NCBI GenBank assembly: GCA_037074615.1
Contig: CM073519.1
Span: 22,279,001-22,343,000 of the forward strand
Origin: Leucaena leucocephala
Taxonomy: Eukaryota; Streptophyta; Magnoliopsida; Fabales; Fabaceae
Reading direction: 5' to 3'
DNA: 64,000 nt
The position numbers were made by a program, and so were the translations under genes. Positions 47,671 through 60,479 of this stretch are shown here, in pieces. The notes below the pieces were generated by a model. That model ran no database searches, was not told the DNA's origin, and worked only from the letters and a program-made list of their open reading frames with translations. The first letter of the stretch is position 1. The number at the start of each line of letters is the position of its first letter.

Positions 47671-48554
47671 TTTTACCTAAATAATAAAAAATATTAATTA
47701 TCATAATTTTTTGGAATTTTAAAATACTAAAAACTATAAAATATATTGAATATACATACAGAATTGCCCCTAAAATTAGGCAAATTATAAATCAAAATAA
47801 AGATCTTGATTTTAGGAATTTTTAGGAACAAACTGCACCTCAATCGAAAGTCCCACACTCCCTCATGCGCCCCAAGAAGAAAAAAATTCAGCAAAAATAA
47901 AAAATTGAACAAAGCCCACTCTCGGCTTCTGGCACGTGTATTACACACACCAGTCTAGTACTGCCATGTGGCCTTGCCATGCTACATTGAAAAACAAAAA
48001 ATAATAGAGAAGCATATAGAAGCATGTAACCTGCTCATGCTACCATTATAAGATTATGGGTGTACCTGAGATGGTCTCTTATCCACTGAGATACCCTCAC
48101 ACAATTGGAGCACCTTGTATAGACTCTAGTTTGTTTCATAGAAAATGACACCAACAGAGGAATAAAAAATAGAGATACACAAAGAGGAGAGGAGAGGAAC
48201 TGAGGAGAATATGAATATGTCTCACCACATACAAGAGCCAGACTACAGTTTACCAAATGATAAAAAATGCAACCACACTATATGCTGCCTTATTCACATC
48301 CAAAAAAAAATGCATGCGTGGGGAGTAGGATCTCCATAACTCCCATATCCCTTATTTTTCTCCTTTACAAAATAAAATTGTTCCCTCCAATAGAGTTCCT
48401 CATGGACTTAGGCCTAATTCACCAAGGGTGGACTAGCCCATTTTCTAACAGTAAGTTTCCATAAGAAGATGTAATATACCAAACTTGAACATATAAATGT
48501 ATTACATGAAAAACACACTATTCACCATTGAAACACAGGTTATGGGATAGACCA
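47671..48554. other. No recognisable feature
   Basis: AT-rich. Open frames of 65-73 codons on both strands have no recognised motifs. Confidence 0.3.
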
Positions 48555-48787
48555 GCACACGTCAGCAATAGTACTTAGTTTGAATGAATAACGTGGTAGA
48601 AGATCTTTGTCAATCGTTTCATATACCTTAGTGTTCAACATGAATTCATGTGGAACATCTTATGCATGATAAAACCTCTTGGAACAACCCTAAAACCTGA
48701 AATTTTGAAGACCTTTCCCTCTTCCATTTTTGATGCAAATAGTTGTATTCCATCATCAACCCAAATTTGAAGCACAATACAATGGTT
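48555..48787 (-). pseudogene. RPA1-like OB-fold remnant
   Basis: The minus strand reads VDDGIQLFASKMEEGKVFKI followed by SGFRVVPRG; then, after one frame change, EFMLNTKVYETIDKDLLPRY and SFKLSTI. The order 'DDxGxxIxA...EGKVYxISxFxVxPxxG...HxFxLNxxTxVxExxDxxxIPxYxF' is that of plant replication protein A large-subunit OB folds, which are also carried by plant Helitrons. One stop and a frame change make it non-functional. Helitron-like GC palindromes lie 1.3-2.6 kb to the right. It could instead be a relic of a host RPA1-like gene. Confidence 0.45.
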
Positions 48788-49869
48788 CTAAATGTCATAA
48801 GTAATCTCCATGCTTAATCTTTTCTGGCAATGAATGAAATATAATAAAGGAGAAGTTATTTGTCCAGTTCATGATGAAGTGTACTTGCTTTTCAAAGGCT
48901 AAAATATTCACTACCTTATGTTCAACTATAGGTCGAGTTAAACCAAATGGTTGACAAAGCTTATAGCAGTTATACTTCCTATCAACTTTCAACCTAATTT
49001 TGTTGTAAAAATTCCCCAACATAGTCATTAATGGTAAGTTCGTGCTCCATCTTCTACACGATCTAGTATTGTTCAAGGATGGAATGAAGTGATGCCACAA
49101 ATGAGATGAAATAGTTCGATCACAAAACCTAAATAGGAAGGTGATAACACAATTAATGCAAGAGTTAATTTCATAAAGGTAACTAACCTACCATCTTCAT
49201 GTGGTTGGGGACCTGCATTCATAGAGAGACTGAAATTGAGGTTAATAAATGGTGTGAAGGAATGATATAATAACTGGGCTAATACTTTAATAGGATCAAG
49301 AAAATTCCATAGTTAGATCAAATAAAAAATATGAACATAACAAAAGTATAGTAGAAAATAATATACTACAAATGATCCATTAAAACTATTCATGAACAAT
49401 GAAACAAAGTGTCAGCGATGAATGGCTTTGCCACCACATAGGGAGGCTTCGATTCTAGTGCCTGCAATAAAACGTTCAAGCCTAAATGGGCATCTTTCTT
49501 GGTGGTTCGAATTACTGAAAAGCTCTTCATACAAAACATTCATATCTGTGCCCTTTTGACTACCCCCTTTAGTCCTTTTTATAAGCAACATTATCTCTCA
49601 TAAGGTTGGTCCTATATATAATTAATAATTTGTGCTTGTCTGAAAATTTAATGCATTTCTTCCATCTTTACCCCCTAATTAATTAGATGTCATCTTCCAC
49701 TCATTCTCTCTCATCTCTTTTCCTATTCATTCTCTCTCACCCATCATCCTCATAAATAAGGATTTATTTGGAAAACAAATTATATTTCTAACACATTTAT
49801 TATTTTTAGCTAATTTTAACTATTATTTTTAACACATGTGATTTTAGTAGTTGTTGCTTATAAAAAATA
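48788..49869. other. Unassigned; possible upstream part of the RPA-like relic
   Basis: A 101-codon open minus-strand frame (49100-48795) precedes the OB-fold remnant but has no clear motif. The rest shows nothing recognised. Confidence 0.3.
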
Positions 49870-49941
49870 CTGGAGGGCGTATTACCATTAGTCACGACAA
49901 AGATCTTCAAACTTTATTTTTAACTATGGATAGCCCTCCAG
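49870..49941. repeat. Inverted repeat CTGGAGGGC / GCCCTCCAG
   Basis: Two 9-bp arms (49870-49878 and 49933-49941), exact, with a 54-bp spacer. Confidence 0.7.
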
Positions 49942-50009
49942 CAAAATACGTAATCCGTGATTTTTAAACTATTTCATTTTTCTTTATAGCAAAACTTAAA
50001 GTTTGTGCA

Positions 50010-51140
50010 TCCGAATAACGCGCGGGGAAGTGGAGCCAGTTTTAACAATGCTTTATCTACATAATTTGGTTATTATTATGAAATAGCTATTCTCCGCGCA
50101 TTGCACAGGTTTGTGCATGCTGTAGATAATATATCGAGAATATGAATTTGGAATACTATGTTGGATTGAAATATAAAGATGTGTGTGTAAAACTAAAAGG
50201 AAATGGAAACCTCGCTGCTAGAATAAGTAAATTGAGTTAGTGTTATACTATTAGATGGATGATAATGTTATCATCTTTAGAGCATTTTCCCTTTTTTTGT
50301 ACATAGAGATTTCATATATCATGTAATTGCTAACCAAGTTATAAAGAACAAAATACGCATCTTTGTCAGGTAGCAACAAAATGATGTGTCCTTGGAGAAA
50401 ACCTCTCTTTTTGAAATTATTGTATATATTTCTGAAATACATGGTGTAAAAAAAGGATGTATTATTCAATCAAGTTATGTAATTGAGTTCTTCATAGAAT
50501 TAGAGTTATGAGGAATGTAAAGCAACGTTACTATTGAGGAAAATTAGATGTTGTTAACCTACTTTGATAGTGCCAAAAAAATTTCCTATCCTAATCACTT
50601 GCATTAATACTTCAAGGTTCATCTTGAACATTCGACAAAAAATGTTTAGACTGTTAGATGTGTGAAGTTTTTTTTTTTTTGTAATAAAATCGTGTGATCT
50701 TAGTCAAGTAGGGGTTACACGTGAATGTTAAGAAGATATCAGGATATTCTACCCATTTGCACACAATCATTGCGTCTTAATAACTTTTGATCATATATCT
50801 GGCACCTTCAGTAAAATATGAGGGAAGGATCATCCTCTCTTGCTTGTGTTGCATCACCTGTGTTCTATGCTATTAGCATTGCGTATATTATTACTTTGAT
50901 TGTTATTGAATGTTGTTTTTTGCTTATGTATAACCATTCATATTCTGAGGTTAGAAGTTACGAAATATTTGAATCATACTATTTATAATGTTATCTACTA
51001 TATATTATTAGAGATCTTGTAGAAACGGCTTAGTTTAACATTGTTAACGCATTTGATTATTGATTTGTTGTTTTAACATTGTTTAGTTGACACCAATAAA
51101 CTACGTATTCCCCCCCCCCCCCGCGCGTTGCCTGGGATGG
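50010..51140. mobile_element. Helitron-like non-autonomous remnant (GC palindromic motifs)
   Basis: Short GC islands in very AT-rich DNA: AACGCGCGGGGA (50017-50028), CTCCGCGCATTGCACAGG (50092-50109) and CCGCGCGTTGCCTGGG (51121-51136). The latter two share a longer alignable context (CGCGCRTTGC ... AATAATATAT.TAGAAT), so they are repeats of one sequence. Such CCGCGC-TTG-CGGG hairpins are typical near plant Helitron ends. TC and CTRR termini could not be fixed, so boundaries are approximate. Confidence 0.35.
51110..51122. repeat. Poly(C) tract, 13 bases
   Basis: Thirteen consecutive C residues immediately before GCGCGTTGCC; unusual in this AT-rich setting. Confidence 0.9.
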
Positions 51141-51809
51141 TCTATGTTGCACAAATAATATATTTAGAATTTATTTTTTAGGAGCTATGTCATTTATTAT
51201 AACTTAAGCGAACTAAATGTGTTTTTGAAGATTAGCTAACTGTACTGGACACAAATAAAATATATTATAGTGGTAAATAAAGATTTTGACATAAAAGATT
51301 GTTTCATCAAATTCTAGTTTATAATGTAAAGAGTATTACAACGGAGAAATCTATTTTGTTATGTAGAAACTTGTATCAATTTTCTCACCAAATACATAAG
51401 CATAGGCTAAACCTTCGATTGCATATCGTCATTGTCAAAGAAGAGTTTGCTTAGTTCTTGAGGGGGTGATTAAGAAAACATTACAATAACCTTTCTATGA
51501 TAGTAGCATATTGAGAAAAGTGGGTGAAGCTGGAGGCCTCTTTGGCTTCTTTTTGTATCATAACGGTGCGTCACAATATCTGCACTCATAAACATAGCCT
51601 GAATCAGAAATGTTTATAGTAGTCCATGGAGTGTCTTCCATTGTGACATCATCATTCGAATTATCTTGTCCTTCATATGCATTTTGAAGCATTTGACAAT
51701 TACAATTTCAAAGGTATTAATTATTCAGATTGGAACACATGAATAATTAATATGATTGTGGTGATCATTTTTTTACCACACCTTTAGTTTTCTCATTAAA
51801 CTTTATTTT

Positions 51810-52250
51810 AAGCTTCATTAGGACACATAATATATCTATATTGATCAAAGTAATGGGACATACAAAAAATCTTCGTTTTGTACAATAATTAGTCAATCGT
51901 TGATCAATATTAATTTAATAATTATATAATTTAACGAAGTTAAACCAAACGGTGTTAAATTAGAAAATCATAACAATAAGAAATGCTATACGGTGTTAAA
52001 CTAATTCGTTTCTACAACATTTCTAGCAATAAGCTTGATTAGGATACAAAATATATCTATATGCATTCAAAGAAATGGGATACGAAAAGTCTTTTGTTTT
52101 GTGCAATAACTAATAAACCTGTGAACACTATTAATTTGATAATTAATATAATCTAACGGTGTTAAACTAAACAATGTTAAATGATAAATTAATAATCAAA
52201 AGTGCAAAACGGTGTTAAACTTTGCTGTTTCTACAATATTTCTAGTAATA
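51810..52250. repeat. Tandem duplication, 2 x about 221 bp
   Basis: The unit from AAGCTTCATTAGGACACA (51810) to TTTCTAGCAAT recurs from AAGCTTGATTAGGATACA (52031) to TTTCTAGTAAT, clearly diverged. Each unit contains two CGGTGTTAAA-type motifs. Confidence 0.8.
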
Positions 52251-52849
52251 TATTGTTTTTGGCAATGAGTAATTGTCATGTCTCAAAATTTGCGCCGTGG
52301 CCAGCACAGAATATGAATAAATTTATATTCCTTAAGCCTAAAATCTTAAATAAAAAGTTTAAAACAATAATCATAATATATTACATTTTAATCAAAAAGG
52401 CAAGTCATCTGTAGGAATTTTGGTAAATTGTTTTTGTATAACTTACCTTTCAAAAATCTTAGAACGGACTGTGAATGTTTCAAATCACCTACAGACATTT
52501 TCAAAATAACAAGAATCTTGTCTATAAACTAGGTGGAGCATCTAAACTTCAAACAAAATAATACAAGTATTTCATGAATTTACAATTACATTAAAGTAGA
52601 TATGCTAAAAACAATGCTTCGGATCGGACGTGAGGCTCTTCAATGCTTAGCTAGAAGAATAGGGTTAACAACACTATCTAAGCTAAAATAATATACTCGT
52701 GAATAACATCCCAAAAATATAATTTAAAGTGCAGAAAGAAACAATTTCAACATATCTAATGCAAATATTCCCGTAAACATTTTATTTCAAGAAATTCATT
52801 CAAAACAATCTTTTCTAAACAATCCTTTTCCCGTAGGACTTCAAAAGAA
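52251..52849. other. No recognisable feature
   Basis: AT-rich non-coding sequence leading into the tandem array. Confidence 0.3.
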
Positions 52850-53060
52850 CGAAAATAGTTGTGAATACACAGTCTACGAGGGTAACTAACCAATCCGGTA
52901 CGGCTTGAGGGCACGAAAACAGGTGTGGACACACAGTCCACGAGGGTAAATAACTAAGCATAGCATGAGGCCATGAAACAAGCGCAAGTATGAGACCCAC
53001 GAGTAACATGCGCGAGAATAAATTCCACGAATAACCAGCGTGAATATGAGACCCACGAAT
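52850..53060. repeat. Degenerate tandem array, about 60-bp unit
   Basis: Units start ACGAAAAYAG and contain ACACAGTCYACGAGGGTAA (52850, 52913) with shorter derivatives built on GAGACCCACGA (52990, 53048). The two overlapping minus-strand frames across it are consequences of the repeat, not genes. Confidence 0.7.
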
Positions 53061-54180
53061 ATCCATTGAGTCCAGAACATTAACATTCCTTAAACTCATT
53101 TGATCAAATATAGTTCAAGATCTGTTAATACACTATTAAAAATCACTTATTGTGTAATTAAATCAGTTGATAAAAATACCCTCAAATAATCATCGATCGA
53201 TAACCATAGGTTTCAAGTAATCGAATTAGTTAGTAACAATCTTTGACAACAGCCCACTTATCCAGAAATCAAAACTGAAATATTCATATTAGAATCAACA
53301 TTCAAATCATCCAAATTCAATTACAAAACCTAATCTCAAAATAATCGATTGATATTCAATCCCTACTTATACAATGAAAACCCTAGATCTAGGAATTCCA
53401 AAACATGAAAAAGGTGGAGATTAAAAAAGAAAACTCCTCAGTGCAGTGCAGTCCATGAGCTCAAGATATGCGATCCATCACCAAGAGATTAAAGATTTAA
53501 CTTCTCATGACTCCTACTATGCTGCAATCACTGCTCAGATATGATGCCATTAAGAAAATATAAAATCAATGATAGAAAGATGAATGATGAAAGATATGGT
53601 GTAGGTTATGGAGAGGGTGTTGAGAGAATGACTGAGTACTGTTTCTTAGCCGTATAAGGTAGTGTCTATGGCTTCTTTCCCCTTTTAATGCTACAATGAC
53701 CTAATCAAAAACGCGCAGATTCACTGATTATCTTCTTTGGTACCAACCAAATCCTATTTTGGTCATGACCTGTGAACGCATAAAAATTTCCTAGAAGAAA
53801 TGAGGTCGCGACCTGTTGACACTTTGGTCACGACTAAAGAGCATAGAAGTTGCCTTCCTTGATTTGGTTCTCTTTGTCTTGTGATTTTGTTCTACTCATA
53901 TTAGTCCTTGGTTCTCCTCCAAAATACCTACAATTCAAAATCAAAGCTCACTGTAAAAGTCTAACTAGTTATTAAAGAATGACATATATGCAGTTTGGAG
54001 GAGTTAATTTACCATTTTACCCTTAAACTAGCATATTGCTAAGCACAATCATGTATTACCACAAAAGCATAATTACAGGCATAAAACAAATGGTAAAGTT
54101 GTCACAAAACACTTAAAATGACACAGAAACTATACACAATTCGTGTCTTATCAATTCCCCCACACTTGAACCTTTGTACT
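53061..54180. other. LTR-like non-coding sequence, probably gypsy
   Basis: Includes palindromes GGTCATGACC (53761-53770) and GGTCGCGACC (53804-53813), the motif of the Athila-like repeat blocks, and TCCCCCACACTTGAA (near 54165), the complement of the purine-rich tract seen beside the Athila-like element at 3665 and 3815. It is likely part of a third Athila/Tat-type element. No coding domain was found. Confidence 0.4.
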
Positions 54181-54931
54181 CCTGGACAAAGAAATGAAGT
54201 ACACCTAAGCTAACGCTATTAAATTTGAGGTAACAACTTAATCTACAGTGACACCTTAAAACAATTCATGCACCATCTTTTTGGGAATGCAAAAGTGATA
54301 ATATGAGAAATGTCAAGTAATCAACTACTAAATGAAATCAACCTTAACTATATGAGTGCAATAGAATCTCTCTAAGGATGTAAGTGTTTAGCTCTCTATG
54401 TCTTCTTATTGTTACGGCTCTTTCACTCATATTCATATTGGAAAACATCCTACCATATGCTTATAATGGCTCTAAATTTTATCAACTATATAACACTTAT
54501 GCAAAGAATCAAGAGGTCTTTTAAGGGTGAAATGATGGAGATAGGCCACGTGGAATGGAATATGAAGGATAGAAAGTATCATATGCATTTAATAATGAAT
54601 ATATAGCATGAATTCATGTCTTCAGAGATCTAGAGGTGGTAATTGTGCTAATAGGAGTTGATAATAGTGCCTCATTCATGTCTCTTTCCTTTCTTCAATT
54701 TTTCTTGCACTATCTCTCTTTTTTTTATTTGGCACCTTATACATAGAAGATGTAGCACATCACAATAATAATGATTTTTTTGACATGAATAAAAATGATG
54801 TTATAGCGTATATGACTTTCTATAAAAAAATGATGGAAAGAAAACGTGATGGGCTCAAAAGGGGTGACTACAGATATAATATGTATGGGCTTGTGTCTGG
54901 GATAAAAAGGTTTAGAAATGAATGCCTCTAT
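54181..54931. other. No recognisable feature
   Basis: AT-rich. The open frames 54409-54606 and 54785-55024 show no family motif, and the latter runs into the family B start. Confidence 0.3.
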
Positions 54932-56709
54932 TGTCATATCCCAATTTTTAGGCCTAGAAACCCAGTATATAGCCTGAAAAAGGGATGCTACCAGGTCCTA
55001 TTGAGCAGAAGTCTCAGTAAATAGAGAAAATTATGCTAATCAGTTTGATACAATACAGAGTTTTGATATAAGGTCCCGAAAGATTTATATTAATTTTTGA
55101 AGAGAAGGAAAATTAATACAGTATTCTCTGGACCTCAGAATCAGATGAAATGTGGCAGTAAAATCCTATAATTAATATAAGAATTTCTAAAACTGACAAA
55201 GCCAAAAAGGAGTTAAGTAGAATTTACTTCAGAATTTACAATGAATTAAAAGACCTGATAAATAGGTTTTGGGGGAATTTCTCAGGAATTGAGCCCATGA
55301 AGATAGGGGATCATACAGAGGGTCTAGAATGGTACCTTATAGGCCCATGAAGGACTAAAATGAAAATTAGAAAAGGTTGAAGGCAAAAAGTGAAGGTAGA
55401 AATAAAAGTTGGGCCATTAAGTGTAATTTTCAAAAGTTAAGGGGCTAAAATGCAAATAGCCAAAAGTTTAGGGGCCTAAGTGCAATTATGTAAAAGTTCA
55501 TGGACCTAAATATAATTATGGAAAAGTTGAGCCAAAACAGGCCAAAAATGCCCGGAATCATATCAGACTCAAACTTTACCAGTGGAGAGAAAAAATTATT
55601 GCGGTCAGTTTAACGCAACACAGAATTTTGATTTGAGGTCCCGATTAATTGATATAAATTCTTGAAGTCAGAAGAATTATTACAGTATTGTTCAGACATC
55701 AGAATCATATCGGATATTATAGGAAATTCCCATATTTAATATAAGAATTTATAAAATTGACAGAGTCAGAAAAGGAATCCTGTAGAAGCCTTACGGGATT
55801 TTACAGTGAAATAGAATACCCAATAAATAGGATCGGGTGAGATTTATTGTGAATTGTGCCATAAAGGTAATGAGGCTAATGAGCCCATACCAAGGCCCAA
55901 ATGGCGCCATAATGATCCCAATAAAGTAGTGAGACGGTTATGTGGGCCAGAGTCCAGAGCAGTCCAGGAAAAGTGCGAAATTACGAAAATGCCCCTGAAT
56001 GCCCCTATTGTACCAGTTATGGATGGAGGGTATTATGGTCATTCTGGAGGCCAAAAATGTGTAAGATGGTATAAAGATGATTAATTGGAGCCAGTAAATA
56101 CTCTGATGATGTTTAAAAAGATGATAATACCCTTTGAGAAATGAAAGTAAAATCGGACACCAATAAAGGGTTAAAGGAAATATAGGAAATTTTTATCAGG
56201 ACTTCTGGGTCTCAAAAAATTATGAGACTTTACAGGGAATTGATTTTATATTAGAATGAATTTCTAAAAATTTTATAACCATTAAAAGAGGTGTCTAGCA
56301 TTTATTTTGAAATCATGATATTTTAAGAATATTGGTATAAGAAAAGTACCTTGGGATTTGTGCCAATTAGCTATTGGACCCAAGGAAGGCCTATGGCAGC
56401 CCAAAATTTCATGATAGGTCAGCCCATTAAGTCCCAAGAGTTGTGCTGGAGCCTAAGTCCAATAATGAATAATTTATGAATTTTTGAAAAGAAAAAAATA
56501 GGGATAAAGTGTGAATTATGGCTTGCACATGGTGGGACCCACACACCCACACACTTGGTGTCCAATACAAGGGGGAGAAGAAGATTTTTGTCATATGGAT
56601 TTATCTCAAGTTGGCTTGGAGAGTAAGCTTGATGTAAGAACAAATATGAGCCATTAGATCAAATAGTGTACAGAGTGATCTTGGCCATTCATTTTTCATG
56701 GAATTTTTC

Positions 56710-56717
56710 TATAAATA
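56710..56717 (+). promoter_or_regulatory. TATA box of chimeric family element
   Basis: TATAAATA followed by GCCCC, 66 bp before the mini-ORF. Confidence 0.6.
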
Positions 56718-56775
56718 GCCCCTCAATTCTGCAGCCAAACCGTGAGCAAAGAACCCTTGGGAAAACTCTTGTAAA

Positions 56776-56832
56776 ATGGAAACTCAATCCAAGACAAAGA
56801 AGATTCAAGGTTCCAAAATTCAAGCAAGCTAG
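56776..56832 (+). CDS. Conserved leader mini-ORF, 18 codons
   Basis: Begins METQSKTKKIQGSKIQAS at ATG 56776 and ends at TAG 56830-56832. Confidence 0.3.
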   Translation: METQSKTKKIQGSKIQAS

Positions 56833-57432
56833 AGATTTAAGGTAGGCAATCTCTCCTAGCTTATTTTCCTTTGATTTGGGAGCTTGAACTTAGGGTTTTC
56901 ATGGGGGAAAAGTTGAGTTTTCTCTAAGGGAAGGTGCTGCCCAAAAACCTTAGATGAAAGGGGAAAGAATAAACTAAAGTTAGAAACATATGATTGAAGT
57001 TTAAACAAGCTAGTTAAGTGATTGGTTGTTGAATCAAGTTGATATTCTTGACTTTGCCAAGAGTAAACCTGTTCGGTATGCACTGTTCATGAGGGAAGGA
57101 AATTTAATTTCAATGATTTAATGCTTCCATTGAGTTTGTATGATGATTTTGTGTAGGATTGGAAAGGTTTTGAACCTTAAAAGCATTGAAATTCCAAGGT
57201 TGTGGTTTTTGAAACCCTTCTCTGTTACTATTCACACGCATAAACAGTGATTGGAATTTCATGATTTTGATGGTTCCAATGGTTTTAAAATGAAACGTTG
57301 TGTGGGATAAGGTGGAGAAACAAGTATGGGAAGCATTAGAATCAAAATGAGAATTTTTGAAAGAATTGAGTGTAGTTTCGGTTCTGTTCAACATGTGATG
57401 AAGGAGCTGGAATTTCATGATTCTAAGCTCAT

Positions 57433-58791
57433 TTGTGTAGCCATACTCTTCAATAATTGAGAAGTCTCATATAGTCTGGATGCTACTAAAGCATTAGGTT
57501 GAGCAAGAACCATAGACCTTGCATTATTTTAGTAGTTGCTTGATAAAGCACTACCTCCTTGGAATTGATTTGGCCTATTTTCCCTACTCCCCACCTAAAA
57601 TTTGGGTGGTCTCTCTAACCAGGATTGTATGTATTAGAGTATGGGTCTCTCTTCTAATATTAATTGTCTCTACCTTGATACATTGCTACTACTTCTTCAT
57701 ACGATCTGTCACATGTACTTGTACCATGCATCATTGAACCACATAACTTATACACTGTAACTAATGCTTATGAGGTTTCTACTGTATGAACTTGCTTTGT
57801 AGAATGCAGCTCTTTTTCAAGTAAAGGCCTTATCTTTTCCATTCGATTCTCTAAAGTTGCTATTTCTGCCAAAATCTCTTTTGAATTACCCAAAGATGAT
57901 GTAAGCATTCTTCTTGGATCCTCACTCTGATGATCTTCATTAGCCATTTTCTGGAATAACTCCTAACTTGCTTGTGGAGCTTTATCTCTCAAAGATCCAT
58001 TTTCTACTACATTCAAAGATACCTTGTTGTGAGGAAGTAGACCATTAAAGAAAATGTTTACTAGATCAGCCTTTGTCATGTTGTGATGTGGACATCGAGG
58101 CAACAAGAATAAATATTGTCCAATATTCATGTAATGACTCTCCGTCCTGTTGTAAAATGTTTGTAATCTCCTTCTTCATCTGAGTTGTCTTCGAGGACGG
58201 GAAGAACTATTCTAAAAATATTGACTTCAACTGATCCCGTGTAAGAGTTAAGAAATGAGTTGGCAGATTATATAACCACTCCTTAACCTTTCCTTCCATA
58301 TTAAAATGGAAACACCTCCTTAAGATATCATCCAATACAGTCATTAGAGGCTTTATTGAACAGTAAATCATATACATGGTTTGTATGTGCTAATGTGGAC
58401 ATTCTCCTATAAAACCACGAAATTTAGGTAAGGCTACAAGCAAAGCTCCTTTAATTTTAAAATTATTCTCTTCAGTGAAAAAAAAAAGATCATAATTCAC
58501 ATGAGAATGATTTATTTCCCTCACACTTCTATTATCTTTTACATTCATTGGTATTTTATTTTCTCCTTGTCTATTATGCCCATTAGGATTAATCTCAACT
58601 ATATTAGAAATTTCCAATTGAATATCTAAATTGAGTTTAATTTCATATCCCTGAATACTGGAAGATGAACTAGATTCTGTTGATCTTGCTTCTTCTCTCA
58701 ATTCTTTCCTTAGTTTCCTAAGTTGTCTATCAATTTTAGGTTCAAAAGGTACTAATGGTTCAGTTCTTCTATGCATGCAACACAGGAACAA
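57433..58791 (-). pseudogene. Athila-like gag remnant, second copy
   Basis: The minus strand carries an N-terminal open part (58791-58390, 133 codons) with a Glu/Ser-rich region and IKGALLVALPKFRGFIGE (compare LLSNLPKFYGLAGE in the copy at 6693-6058). Out of frame follow GKVKEWLYNLPTHFL, FPSSKTTQMKKEI, and the Athila motif YSNTYNPG.RDHPNFRW (about 57590-57640). Several stops. It is distinct in sequence from the first copy, so it is an independent insertion. Left end abuts the truncated family element; right side continues into a GGTTGCGAC repeat block. Confidence 0.7.
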
Positions 58792-58844
58792 TCAAGAATA
58801 ATAGGCAACCAATCAAAATCAGACACAGAAATTTTACGACAGAA

Positions 58845-59008
58845 AAGTTCAACTAGTCACAACACATAGATGTTCAGGTTGTGACCCAATTACACAGAGT
58901 AAAAGTTCTTAAAAATGGATTTTAAGTAACAACTACAATATGGTTTGGTTGCGACAGAATATCACAGAGAGTAAATCTTCCAAAATAGTCAGTACTAGAG
59001 GTGGTGAC
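58845..59008. repeat. GGTTGCGAC repeat block beside the second Athila gag
   Basis: Contains AGGTTGTGACC, GGTTTGGTTGCGACAGAATATCACAGAGAGTAA-type units, matching the block 7050-7580 in the same position relative to gag. Cut at 59008 by a family element. Confidence 0.65.
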
Positions 59009-60414
59009 TGTCATATCCTATTTTTTTCCTATCTGTATAATACTGATAGTGGAAAGAGGTTTAGAAAGGATTGTGATTATGAATAGAAAGGAAAAACAAT
59101 GATTAGACAAATGTATAAAGATGAGGTACTAAATTCAAAAGTCTAAAAGTTCTATAGTGCAAAAATTAAAGTACAAATAAACCTTGGGCCATTAAGTGTA
59201 ATTATAAAAAGTTGAGGGCCTAAAGTATAATTTTTAAAAGTTCAAAGGTAAAATGGTAATTATTGAAATTTGAGCTGGAAAAAACCCAAAAATGCCCAGA
59301 ATCATATTAGTCCCAAATTCTCCTAGTAAATAGAGCAAATTATTTTGATCAGTTTGACGCAACACAGAATCTTGATTTGAGGTCTCAAAAATTTTATATT
59401 AATTTTTAAATAAAGGAGAATTAATACAGTATCCTCTTGACCTCAGAATTAGATGAAATTTGGCAAAAAATTCTTATAATTAATATAAGAATTTATGAAA
59501 CTGACAAAACTCAAAAAGGAGTTCTGTAGAATTTATTATAGAATTTACAGTGAATTAAAACACTCAATAAATACAATTCGAGAAAAATTCTCGGGAATTT
59601 AGCCCATGAAGATAGTGGATCATGTAGAGGGCCCAATAATATTTTTAGATAAGTACGTGGGCTAGGGCTAAAAAAGACTAGGAAAAATATAAAATTATGA
59701 AAATGCAACTGAGTATGCCATTGTGTTGTGTCATTGAGTCAGAGTTAGACAAAGGACATTTTGGTCATTTGATTAAGGTTAGACAGTCAATGAGAGTTCC
59801 CAAAATAGTTGACCATGGTCAGGGAATACTCTGATCATGTGTGAAAAGACGATAATGCCCTTTGAGAAATTAAAGTGAAATCGAATACTAATAAAGGGTC
59901 TTAAGGAAATATAGAGAATTTTTATCAGGACCTCCGAGTCTCAAAAAATTATGAGACTCTATAGGGGATTTATTGTATATTATAATGAATTTATAAAAAT
60001 TTTAGAACTATTAAAAGAGGTGTCTAACATTTATTTCAAAATTAGGATATTTTATGGATATTGGTATAAGGAAAGTGCCTTGGGATTTGTGCCAATTAGT
60101 TATTGGACCCAAGGAAGGCATAGGGCAGTCCAATAAGTTCCAAAAGTTGTCTTGAAGCCTAAGTCCAATAATGAATCATTTATAAATTTTAAAATAGAAA
60201 AGAAAAATGAATAAAGTGAGAATTAGAGTTTGCACATGGTGAGACCCACAAGACCTCACACATGGCATACAAGGAAAGGGGAAGAGAAGCTTTTTTTCAT
60301 GTGATCTTATCTCAAATTGACTTGGTGGGCAAGTTTGATGTAAGAGTAATTATGAGCCATTAGATCAAATAGTGCACAAAGTGATCTTGACCATCCATTT
60401 TCCATAAGATTTTC

Positions 60415-60422
60415 TATAAATA
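60415..60422 (+). promoter_or_regulatory. TATA box of family element 59009-61527
   Basis: TATAAATA followed by GCCCC, 65 bp before the mini-ORF ATG. Confidence 0.6.
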
Positions 60423-60479
60423 GCCCCACTATTTCTGCTCAAAACCCAGAAGAAAGAACCTTGGGGAAACTATGTCAAA

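Larger units (their letters stand above)
54932..57432 (+). mobile_element. Chimeric family B / family A element, forward, 3' truncated
   Basis: 54932-55347 is the first part of a family B element (TGTCATATCCCAATTTTTAGGCC...). From about 55348 the sequence switches to family A at the minisatellite ('aaatgaaaattagaaaaggtt') and continues to 57432, ending at 'ttctaagctcat' about 1.3 kb short of the family end. As a result the GAGGTCCCGA block occurs twice (about 55070 and 55640). The A part is very close to 40500-42560. TATA box 56710-56717, mini-ORF 56776-56832, hairpin 57227-57248. Confidence 0.75.

Noticed and set aside
49501..49520. GGTTCGAATTAC, similar to a tRNA T-loop
   Set aside because: No matching acceptor, D or anticodon arms could be placed around it.
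52756..53099. Three overlapping minus-strand open frames
   Set aside because: They run across a degenerate tandem array, and the frames are open because of the repeat composition; no motif or start context supports them.
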